DNA of 64,000 nt from Hippasteria phrygiana (taxonomy: Eukaryota > Echinodermata > Asteroidea > Valvatida > Goniasteridae). This document shows, piece after piece, positions 23,943 to 35,600 of the stretch. The DNA lies in the NCBI GenBank assembly GCA_037893225.1, contig JAZGUH010000088.1, forward strand, positions 2,144,501 through 2,208,500. Reading direction: 5' to 3'. The notes beneath the pieces are model-generated. The model did not search any database. It was not told the origin of the DNA and was given only the letters and a program-made list of their open reading frames with translations. Each line of letters starts with the position of its first letter. Position 1 is the stretch's first letter. Made by a program: the position numbers and the translations under genes.

Positions 23943-26900
23943 TTTATTCTTTTTTTTCTTTTTGCTAGTACTTTCTTCTCCAGAGTTGTTTGGCTACATG
24001 CAAACTCATATCAAGTTCATATTTGGTACATATATGTACATCACATTGAAGATTCCGGAAAATGTGATGACGTCATGATGACGTCATCAGGTATCAAATT
24101 ACAAGCAATTAACCATTTCTATTTTTAATGTTTGAAAATCGATATAAAATCAACCGTGAAAGACCGGAACTTGATTTTTACGGCAATTGATAGGATAATA
24201 TTAGATCTTCAATTTTGATCCGGCGTGCAAAATCACGTGACCCTTCCTTCCGGTCGAAACCGGAAGTGCCTTATAATTTGAAAGTGGAAAAAGATTTGAA
24301 CTTGCTTTCAGCGATGTTAGTCCTTGGGCAGGCTGAACTTTTCAAAATGTGAGCCGTGACGTCATAAAACATTCGAGCGCCCTCTAGCGGCAGGTTGAAA
24401 AATGTTCAAAATGAACTTTCAGTCGATGTGTGTGGCGAAGTTTGCGGTAATCACTTTATAATTGATATATATGATGACCTTCATGCAGCCAACACGTGTG
24501 CGAGGGCTCAGATTGATGACGTCATCAGACCGGAAGTTGCAATGAAAAGACCTTTAAACCTTAAAAAGTCGCTGAAAAATCAACCGTGACAGATATATTT
24601 CAGATTTTTGCTTCAGATGGCACAGTTGACATAGTTCTCGAGCTTTATGATAATGACGTCACGATGACGTCATCAAGTATCATATTACAAGCAATCAAAG
24701 ATTTCTTGATTTGATGTTTGAAAATCAATATAAAATCAACCGAGAGAGCTCTGATTTTGCTTTTTACGGGAATTGATGGAATAATGCAGGGTCTTCATTT
24801 TTGATATTACGTGCAAAATCACATGACCCTTCCTTCCGGTCCAAACCGGAAGTGCCTTATAATTTAAAAGTGGAAACAGATTTGAACTTGCTTTCAACGA
24901 TGTTAGTCTTTGGCCAGGCTGAACTTTTCAAAAATGTGTGCGGTGACGTCATAAAATATTCGAGCGCCCTCTAGCGGCAGGTTGAAAAATGTTTAAAATT
25001 GACTTTCAGTCGATGTGTCTGCCAAAGTTTGCGGTAATCACTTTATAATTGATATATATGATGACCTTCATGCAGGCAACACGTGTGGAAGGGCTCAGAT
25101 TGATGACGTCATCAGACCGGAAGTTGCAATGAAAAGACCTTTAAACCTTAAAAAATCGCTGAAAAATCAACCGTGACAGATATATTTCAGATTTTTGCTT
25201 CAGATGGCACAGTTGACATAGCTCTCGAGCTTTGTGATAATGACGTCACGATGACGTCATCAAGTATCAGATTACAAGCAATCAAAGATTTCTTGATTTA
25301 ATGTTTGAAAATCAATATAAAATCAACCGAGAGAGATCTGATTTTGCATTTTACGGGAATTGATGAAATAATCCAGGGTCTTCATTTTTGATATTACGTG
25401 CAAAATCACATGACCCTTCCTTCCGGTCCAAACCGGAACTGCCTTATAATTTAAAAGTGGAAACAGATTTGAACTTGCTTTCAACGATGTTAGTCTTTGG
25501 CCAGGCTGAACTTTTCAAAAATGTGTGCGGTGACGTCATAAAATATTCGAGCGCCCTCTAGCGGCAGGTTGAAAAATGTTTAAAATTGACTTTCAGTCGA
25601 TGTGTGTGGCAAAGTTTGCGGTAATCACTGTATAATTGATATATATGATGACCTTCATGCAGGCAACACGTGTGGAAGGGCTCAGATTGATGACGTCATC
25701 AGACCGGAAGTTGCAATGAAAAGACCTTTAAACCTTAAAAAATCGCTGAAAAATCAACCGTGACAGATATATTTCAGATTTTTGCTTCAGATGGCACAGT
25801 TGACATAGCTCTCGAGCTTTGTGATAATGACGTCACGATGACGTCATCAAGTATCAGATTACAAGCAATCAAAGATTTCTTGATTTAATGTTTGAAAATC
25901 AATATAAAATCAACCGAGAGAGATCTGATTTTGCTTTTTACGGGAATTGATGAAATAATCCAGGGTCTTCATTTTTGATATTACGTGCAAAATCACATGA
26001 CCCTTCCTTCCGGTCCAAACCGGAAGTGCCTTATAATGTAAAAGTGGAAATAGATTTGAACTTGCTTTCAACGATGTTAGTCTCTGGCTAGGTTATACTT
26101 CACAAAAAAAATACCGGTGACGTCATAAAACATTCGAGCGCCCTCTAGCGGCAGGTTGAAAAATGTTCAAAATGAACTTTCAGTCGATGTGTGTGGCGAA
26201 GTTTGCGGTAATCACTTTATAATTGATATATATGATGACCTTCATGCAGGCAAGACGTGTGCGAGGGCTCAGATTGATGACGTCATCAGACCGGAAGTTG
26301 CAATGAAAAGACCTTTAAACCTTAAAAAATCGCTGAAAAATCAACCGCGACAGATATAATTCAGATTTTTGCTTCAGATAGCACAGTTGACATAGCTCTC
26401 GCGCGTTCTGATAATGACGTCACGATGACGTCATCAAGTATCAAAGATTTCTAGATTTAATCTTTGAAAATCAATATCAAATCAACCGAGAGAGATCTGA
26501 TTTTCATTTTACGGGAAGTGATAAGATAATCCAGGGTCTTCATTTTTTATATTACGTGCAAAATCAAACCGGAAGTTCCTTTTTATTTGAAAGTGAAAGA
26601 ACTTTCAGTCGATGTGTTTGGCGAAGTTTGCGGTAATCACTTTATAATTGATATATATGATGACCTTCGTGCGGGCAACACGTGTGCAAGGGCTCAGATT
26701 GATGACGTCATCAGACCGGAAGTGACAATGAAAAAAAAAGAATTTCCTTAAACAATTGCTGAAAAATCTAGCGTGAGAGATATAATCTTGATTTTTTTCA
26801 AATGGCACAGTAAACATAGGTCTCCAGCTTTCTTGTAATGACGTCATGATGACGTCATTGGGTATCAGATTACAAGCAATAAAACGTTAATTTTTTTAAT

Positions 26901-27527
26901 CTTTAAAACTCGGTATAAAATCAACCGTTAGAGACCTTATCTTACTTTTTACGGGAATTGATAGAGTAATACTAGGTCTTCATTTTTTTATATTGAGTGC
27001 AAAATCACGTGACCCTTCCTTCCGGTCCAAACAGGAAGTGCCTTATAATTTGAAATTGGTAAAAGATGTGAACTTGCGTATAGTCTCCGGCAAGACTGCT
27101 TTTCAAAAAATGTTACCAGTGACGTCATAAAATACTCCAGCGCCCTCTAACATGAGCTCAATCCGTCATCCGACTCAAAACAAAATAATCAAAAACCAAT
27201 CCGTTTTATTGGGTATAGTTCAGTGCACATTCATTCTGTGCTTCTTTCGATTGTTCAAATCAAAATAAACCACATATGCATCTTTTCTCTAATGTATTTC
27301 AGTGTCAAACATTCTACCAGACGTCACCCCACGACAGCAGGAAGCAAGGCCTTCTGCTCAAGAGTACATAATTTGCTTTAGAAATATTACATTGGTGTTT
27401 TCATGTTTTATGTTTTTCCTAATCATTTCTTTCAACAAATGTACCTCTTAATACTGTACTTTCCTTATCCGTAAATTAAAAAAACAGACAAAGCCCAACA
27501 CCGTGTGTTTGTATTCAAACTCTAGTT
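23943..27527 (+). mobile_element. E3: array unit, 5' palindrome deleted
   Basis: Spacing to E2 is 3585 bases, 49 fewer than E1 to E2. The loss is the 5' palindrome and the next bases: after CTAGTT the sequence enters the T-rich segment directly. Otherwise monomers and tail match E1 and E2. Confidence 0.7.
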
Positions 27528-30403
27528 CTATTTCTTCTTTTTGCTACCTCTTTCTTCTCCGGAGTTGTTTGGCTACATGCAAACTCATATCAAGTTCATA
27601 TCTGGTACATATATGTACATCACATTGAAGATTCCGGAAAATGTAATGACGTCATGATGACGTCATCAGGTATCAGATTACAAGCAATTAAACATTTCTA
27701 TTTTTAATCGTTGAAAATCAATATAAAATCAACCGTGAAAGACGTGAACTTGATTTTTATGGCAATTGATAGGATAATATTAGATCTTCAATTTTGATCG
27801 TGCGTGCAAAATCACGTGACCCTTCCTTCCGGTCGAAACCGGAAGTGCCTTATAATTTGAAAGTGGAAAAAGATTTGAACTTGCTTTCAGCGATGTTAGT
27901 CCTTGGCCAGGCTGAACTTTTCAAAAATGTGTGCGGTGACGTCATAAAATATTCGAGCGCCCTCTAGCGGCAGGTTGAAAAATGTTCAAAATGAACTTTC
28001 AGTCGATGTGTGTGGCGAAGTTTGCTGAAATCACTTCATAATAGATATATATGATGACCTTCATGCAGGGAACACATGTGCGAGGGCTCAGATTGATGAC
28101 GTCATCAGACCGGAAGTTGCAATGAAAAGACCTTTAAACCTTAAAAAATCGCTGAAAAATCAACCGCGACAGATATAATTCAGATTTTTGCTTCAGATGG
28201 CACAGTTGACATAGCTCTCGAGCTTTGTGATAATGACGTCACGATGACGTCATCAAATATCAGATTACAAGCAATCAAAGATTTCTAGATTTAATCTTTG
28301 AAAATCAATATAAAATCAACCGAGAGAGATCTGATTTTGCTTTTTACGGGAATTGATGGAATAAACCAGGGTCTTCATTTTTGATATTACGTGCAAAATC
28401 ACATGACCCTTCCTTCCGGTCCAAACCGGAAGTGCCTTATAATTTGAAAGTGGAAACAGATTTGAACTTGCTTTCAACGATGTTAGTCTTTGGCCAGGCT
28501 GAAGTTTTCAAAAATGTGTGCGGTGACGTCATAAAATATTCGAGCGCCCTCTAGCGGCAGGTTAAAAAATGTTTAAAATTAACTTTCAGTCGATGTGTGT
28601 GGCAAAAATTGCGGTAATCACTTTATAATTGATATTTGATGATGATCTTCATGCAGGCAACACGTGTGCAAGGGCTCAGATTGATGACGTCATCAGACCG
28701 GAAGTTCCAATGAAAAGACCTTTAAACCTTAAAAAATCGCTGAAAAATCAACCGTGACAGATATATTTCAGATTTTTGCTTCAGATAGCACAGTTGACAT
28801 AGCTCTCGAGCTTTGTAATAATGACGTCACGATGACGTCATCAGGTATCAGATTACAAGCAATCAAAGATTTCTTGATTTAATGTTTGAAAATCAATATA
28901 AAATCAACCGAGAGAGATCTGATTTTGCTTTTTACGGGAATTGATAGAATAATCCAGGGTCTTCATTTTTGACATTACGTGCAAAATCACATGACCCTTT
29001 CTTCCGGTCAAAACCGGAAGTGCCTTATGATTTATAAGTGGAAACAGATTTGAACTTGCTTTCAACGATGTTAGTCTTTGGCCAGGCTGAACTTTTCAAA
29101 AATGTGTGCGGTGACGTCATAAAATCTTCGAGCGCCCTCTAGCGGCAGGTTGAAAAATGTTTAAAATTACCTTTCAGTCGATGTGTGTGGCAAAGTTTGC
29201 GGTAATCACTTTATAATTGATATATATGATGACCTTCATGCAGGCAACACGTGTGCAAGGGCTCAGATTGATGACGTCATCAGACCGAAAGTTGCAATGA
29301 AAAGACCTTTAAACCTTAAAAAATCGCTGAAAAATCAACCGCGACAGATATAATTCAGATTTTTGCTTCAGATGGGACAGTTGACATAGCTCTCGAGCTT
29401 TGTGATAATGACGTCACGATGACTTCATCAAGTGTCAGATTACTATAAATCAAAGATTTCTTGATTTAATGTTTGAAAATCAATATCAAATCAACCGAGA
29501 GAGATCTGATTTTGCTTTTTACGGGAATTGACAGAATAATCCAGGGTCTTCATTTGATATATTACGTGCAAATTCACATGACCCTTCCTTCCGGTCCAAA
29601 CCGGAAGTGCCTTTTAATTTGAAAGTGAAAGAACTTTCAGTCGATGTGAGGGGCGAAGTTTGAGGTAATCACTTTATAATTGCTATATATGATGACCTTC
29701 ATCCAGGCAACACGTATGCGAGGGCTCAGATTGATGACGTCATCAGACCGGAAGTTGCAATGAAAAGACCTTTAAACATTAAAAAATTGCTGAAAAATCA
29801 ACCACGACAGATATAATTCAGATTTTTGCTTCAGATCCCACAGTTAGCATAGCTCTCGAGCTTTCTGATATTGACGTCAAGATGACGTCATGAAGTATCA
29901 GATTAAAACCAATCAAAAATGTATAGATTTAATCTTTGAAAATCAATATAGAATGAACCGACAGAGATCTGATTATTCTTTAAACAGGAATTGACAGAAT
30001 ATTCCTGGGTCTTCATTTTGTATATTACGTGCAAAATCACATGACCCTTCCTTCCGGTCCAAACCGGAAGTGCCTTATAATTTGAAATTGGTAAAAGATA
30101 TGAACTTGCTTTCCACGATGTTAGTCTTTGGCAGGTATGTGCTTTTCACAAAAGTGACCAGTGACGTCGCAAACTGCAGATTAACTGCGTTGGTAATGTG
30201 CACAGATGTAATAGTGTCATGATGACGTCATCAAGGTCAAACTACAAAAAACCTAAAAAATGTACATTTTTGAGAACGTCATGCTTCATGAACTGCAGCA
30301 CACAAACTTTTCACAATTAGTGATTACATAAATGTGGATCTATTCTCTTATGTAATCAAACTGAACAAGTCCAACACCGTGTGTTTGTACCACAAACTCT
30401 AGT
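27528..30403 (+). mobile_element. E4: array unit with alternative tail
   Basis: This unit also lacks the 5' palindrome. It contains diverged monomers, several of which match E5 better than E1-E3. Its tail (30130-30370) is the E0 type, with tgacgtcgcaaactgc and cgtcatgcttcatgaac, and the ending caacaccgtgtgtttgtac plus stem and CTAGTT lies at about 30371-30404. Confidence 0.65.
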
Positions 30404-33400
30404 TAGGTGTTGGGCTTCAGCCCAAAACCTATTGTTTTTCTATTGATTATTCTTATTATTCTATTTCTTCTTTTTGCTACCTCTTTCTTCTCCGGAGTTG
30501 TTTGGCTACATGCAAACTCATATCAAGTTCATATCTGGTACATATATGTACATCACATTGAAGATTCCGGAAAATGTAATGACGTCATGATGACGTCATC
30601 GGGTATCAGATTACAAGCAATTAAATATTTCTATTTTTAATGTTTGAAAATCGATATAAAATCAACCGTGAAAGACGTGAACTTGATTTTTACGGCAATT
30701 GATAGGATAATATTAGATCTTCAATTTTGATCGGGCGTGCAAAATCACGTGACCCTTCCTTCCGGTCGAAACCGGAAGTGCCTTATAATTTGAAAGTGGA
30801 AAAAGATTTGAACTTGCTTTCAGCGATGTTAGTCCTTGGCCAGGCTGAACTTTTCAAAAATGTGTGCGGTGACGTCATAAAATATTCGAGCGCCCTCTAG
30901 CGGCAGGTTGAAAAATGTTCAAAATGAACTTTCAGTCGATGTGTGTGGCGAAGTTTGCTGAAATCACTTTATAATAGATATATATGATGACCTTCATGCA
31001 GGGAACACGTGTGCGAGGGCTCAGATTGATGACGTCATCAGACCGGAAGTTGCAATGAAAAGACCTTTAAACCTTAAAAAATCGCTGAAAAATCAACCGC
31101 GACAGATATAATTCAGATTTTTGCTTCAGATGGCACAGTTGACATAGCTCTCGAGCTTTGTGATAATGACGTCACGATGACGTCATCAAATATCAGATTA
31201 CAAGCAATCAAAGATTTCTAGATTTAATCTTTGAAAATCAATATAAAATCAACCGAGAGAGATCTGATTTTGCTGTTTACGGGAATTGATGGAATAAACC
31301 AGGGTCTTCATTTTTGATATTACGTGCAAAATCACATGACCCTTCCTTCCGGTCCAAACCGGAAGTGCCTTATAATTTAAAAGTGGAAACAGATTTGAAC
31401 TTGCTTTCAACGATGTTAGTCTTTGGCCAGGCTGAAGTTTTCAAAAATGTGTGCGGTGACGTCATAAAATATTCGAGCGCCCTCTAGCGGCAGGTTAAAA
31501 AATGTTTAAAATTAACTTTCAGTCGATGTGTGTGGCAAAAATTGCGGTAATCACTTTATAATTGATATATATGATGACCTTCATGCAGGCAACACGTGTG
31601 CAAGGGCTCAGATTGATGACGTCATCAGACCGAAAGTTGCAATGAAAAGACCTTTAAACCTTAAAAAATCGCTGAAAAATCAACCGCGACAGATATAATT
31701 CAGATTTTTGCTTCAGATGGGACAGTTGACATAGCTCTCGAGCTTTGTGATAATGACGTCACGATGACGTCATCAAGTGTCAGATTACTATAAATCAAAG
31801 ATTTCTTGATTTAATGTTTGAAAATCAATATCAAATCAACCGAGAGAGATCTGATTTTGCTTTTCACGGGAATTGACAGAATAATCCAGGGTCTTCATTT
31901 GATATATTACGTGCAAATTCACATGACCCTTCCTTCCGGTCCAAACCGGAAGTGCCTTATAATTTGAAAGTGAAAGAACTTTCAGTCGATGTGAGTGGCG
32001 AAGTTTGAGGTAATCACTTTATAATTGCTATATATGATGACCTTCATCCAGGCAACACGTATGCGAGGGCTCAGATTGATGACGTCATCAGACCGGAAGT
32101 TGCAATGAAAAGACCTTTAAACATTAAAAAATTGCTGAAAAATCAACCACGACAGATATAATTCAGATTTTTGCTTCAGATCCCACAGTTAGCATAGCTC
32201 TCGAGCTTTCTGATATTGACGTCAAGATGACGTCATGAAGTATCAGATTAAAACCAATCAAAAATGTATAGATTTAATCTTTGAAAATCAATATAGAATG
32301 AACCGACAGAGATCTGATTATTCTTTAAACAGGAATTGATAGAATATTCCTGGGTCTTCATTTTTTATATTACGTGCAAAATCACATGACCCTTCCTTCC
32401 GGTCCAAACCGGAAGTGCCTTATAATTCGAAATTGGTAAAAGATATGAACTTGCTTTCCACGATGTTAGTCTCTGGCTAGTTTGTACTGCTCAAAATAAT
32501 TACCGGTGACGTCATAAAATGTTAGATCGCCCTCTAGCGGCAGGTTGAAAAATGTTTAAAATGAATAATCCGTTGATGTGTTTGGCGAAGTTTGCTGAAA
32601 TCACTTTATAATTGATATATATGATGACCTTCATGCAGGCAACACGTGTGCAAGGGCTCAGATTGATGACATCACCAGACCGGAAGTTGTAATGAAAAGA
32701 CCTTTAAACCTTAAAAAATCGCTGAAAAATCAACCGTAAGAGATATAATCCAGATTTTTGCTGCAGATAGCACAGTTCACATAGCTCTCGAGCTTTCTGA
32801 TAATGACGTCACGATGACGTCATCAAGTATCAGTTCACAAGCAATCAAAGATTTCCAGATTGAATCTTTGAAAATCAATATCAAATCAACCGAGAGAGAT
32901 CTGATTTTGATTTTTACTGGAAGGGATAGATTAATCAAGGGTCTTCGTTTTTTATATTACGTGCAAAATCACGTGACCCTTCCTTCCGGTCCAAACCGGA
33001 AGTGCCTTATAATTTGAAATTGGTAAAAGATATGAACTTGCTTTCAAAGATGTTAGTCTTTGGCCAGATGAACTTTTCATAAAATAGTGGTGATTTCATA
33101 ATATATTCGAGCGCCCTTTAGCGGCAGGTTGAGAAATGTTCAAAATGAACTTTCAGTTGATGTGTGTGTAGCAAAGTTTGCGGTAATCACTTTATAATTG
33201 ATATATATGATGACCTTCATGCAGACATGTGTGCGAGAAAAAAATGATGACGTCATCAGAGCGGAAGTTACATAGAAAAGACGTTTTTAACGTTCAAAAT
33301 TGCTGAAAAATCAATCGTGAGAGTTATAATCCAGATTTTCTTTCAAATAGCATAGTAAAGATGGTCTCAAGGTTTTTGTAATGAAGTCACGATGACGTCT

Positions 33401-33439
33401 TTAGGTATTAAATTACAAGCCCATTTCTATTTTTAATCT
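30404..33439 (+). mobile_element. E5: array unit, truncated at its 3' end
   Basis: It starts with a slightly altered palindrome (ggtgttgggcttcagcccaaaacc, 30405-30428) and follows E4's monomer order closely. It breaks off at about 33439 without tail or CTAGTT signature, where a TGTAAC sequence begins. Its last two monomers are the most diverged, as expected at an array edge. Confidence 0.65.
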
Positions 33440-34006
33440 TGTAACGAAGTTAAAACGTTTGAATTTGGGATTGATCCATTAGTAATTGTAACAAATTTAC
33501 TTGGATGATTAGTGCTTGAATTTAAGTTTTACTTCTCATTGACAAGTGAAATTGCAACAACTTGGACAGATACTGAATTGAATTAATAGAACTAAATGTT
33601 TGAGAAGTTAATATAATGAAGTACTATTGATTGAATTAATCGAATAATCACACCATTCTCTTGTAACTTTGAAATCAAATCTATTAATGTTTAATGTTTT
33701 TATGCCCGATGTAAATAAATTGTAAATTTATAGGTTGAGGAAGATAATTGAGCATTTTTCTTTTAGTTGATTTTGGATGTCGCATTTTAGACTTATGCAT
33801 GTGCGAGCAATGGGATTTGGATATCCGCACATTTTACGTGAAAGAGGGCGGTATGCATCTTTAACGGTACGTCAGAATGTGTGGTCGCGCCTTGTGCCCG
33901 TGCGATCGCCAGTAGCTGTGTGATGGGGTTATTTATATCATCATCATGCCATGTCTTCAGCCACATTATGTGAATGTATGCAATAAATGTAGTTATTTTA
34001 ATTACA
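33440..34006 (+). mobile_element. Possible LTR (TG...CA, ~567 bp)
   Basis: The segment starts TGTAAC exactly where unit E5 is cut off and can be closed at AATTACA. Near its end it has a TATA-like gttatttatatc (about 33925) followed by a poly(A) signal aataaa (about 33982), in the order expected for an LTR. The flanks aatct and aactt are not an exact 5 bp duplication, no second LTR is seen and no gag/pol follows. An unrelated unique sequence is possible. Confidence 0.3.
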
Positions 34007-34735
34007 AACTTCTGGGTTCTACTGAATTCAAATGAGTTTGGAAAATTCGCATTCATTATGCATGTTCAAAGTTAAATTTCTCCCGTAGTGTTTGTGGAGA
34101 GGGCGCTACGGCTTGTTTATTGATACGTGGTTGGAGTGAGGGTGTTTTAAACTGAATGCATGTTTGATCGCGACTGCAGAGTTAGCTAGCATATTATGGA
34201 TGTCATCATATGTTGTTTCTTCAATTGTTTGGATCCTATTCCTGCAATTCCTGTTAGAAGCCAAGAATTACTTGAGCCTACCAACAACACATTTCCAATT
34301 CCAAACAGACCAACACTGATAAATAAACAAAATAGAAGGATGACAGGTTGAGTGAAGCAGATGCAACTTGTTTAATCATAATAAAGCGCACAGGTCTTTT
34401 TGTATGTAATTTTCAAAACTAGTCTTTTGTGTTACTTTATAAAAAAAAAAAAAAAAACATAAGTAATGTCCAAGCTTCTGACAGAAAATGTCTATTCAAT
34501 CGATTTACTCCTACAAACGAATTAAGAATTTTTTTTTTGGATGAAAGAGAAACACTTACTACATTGTACCGGTATTGTATAGTCAAGACCATCACAAGAC
34601 CAAAACAAGACCCAGCGCAAGACCAGCAGTCTTAATCCAAGTCTTAAGCTATTCAAATGAAGCGTAACAAAAGCATTTCTTTGTCATGGTTTATGCATGT
34701 TACTTGTACCTGGTCTTGAAATGTATTGTACATTA
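34007..34735. other. No gene seen
   Basis: A 52-codon open frame starts near 34195 but resembles nothing I know. There is a long A-run at about 34440-34457. No other feature is supported. Confidence 0.45.
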
Positions 34736-34995
34736 TATTTGGTCTCTAAAATGGTTTTCATGTCCTATATGGATATGCATTAAGATATACTGGCTGTATC
34801 CATTTGGAGTTTCACCCAAATAAAAAAAATAAAACAACTTTTACACTGCTCTTTTTCTTGTAATCTTGTGTACATTATTTTTGGTTTCTAAAATGGTTTC
34901 ATGTCCTATACGGATATACATTAAGATATACTGGATGTATCTATTTGGATTTTCACCCAAATTAAAAGAAATATGTATTTTTTACACTACTCTTT
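34735..34995. repeat. Tandem pair of ~135 bp repeats
   Basis: Two adjacent direct copies carry the phrase ctaaaatggttt-catgtcctata, then cattaagatatactgg, then tttcacccaaat and the ctctttttnttgtaat end. They differ by scattered substitutions. Non-coding. Confidence 0.75.
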
Positions 34996-35600
34996 TTGTT
35001 GTAATACAAAAGTTCTTCACTTTTGATACCTACAACTAACTGAATCTGTTACGTATCGTCAGTTTTTCTTTTTGGTGGATCGTTGTTTGGAGAGCGCATA
35101 ACTTAATTAATGGTAACAAATTGGCAATAAAACTTGAAAATTTGTTTTTGAAGTGCCAAGTCCAAAAAACACAGACACATTATCTTTAAACATACAAAAA
35201 CATTACAATATTTTGTGCAGACATACACTTTGCATACAAATTCGGTAAAACTTAGACTACACAGACAGGGCATGGCCAAACTGCACTCACTGAAATTGTT
35301 TAACCATACTAAAATGTAGCACTGATGCAGCTAAAACTTGCACAATGTTAGTACATCTCTGTAGAATATTACATTGAATACATAAATGTTGTACAAAAAT
35401 TTACATGAGAAAATAAGGATTCCATAGCAGCTTAGGAAATCAGGTGCCTGTCAAATTGTTCATTACAGTTCATATCTTGGACGCCATTCTCTATTTCAAT
35501 TCCCTATTTCACTTTGGTGAAACTGCACAAAAACATGACTGGCAAGATAAGGTCGAGAGATGAGCTCAAAATGAATAAAGGTGGTTGGTAGTGTATAGAG
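34995..35600. other. No gene seen
   Basis: AT-rich unique-looking sequence leading into the minisatellite. No significant frame, hairpin or element was recognised. Confidence 0.5.

Noticed and set aside
17176..26359. Repeated 64-67 codon frames starting MKNVQNELSV and 80-codon minus-strand frames starting MTSLQESW
   Set aside because: They recur only because the satellite units recur. They are absent or broken in other monomers and have no domain signature.
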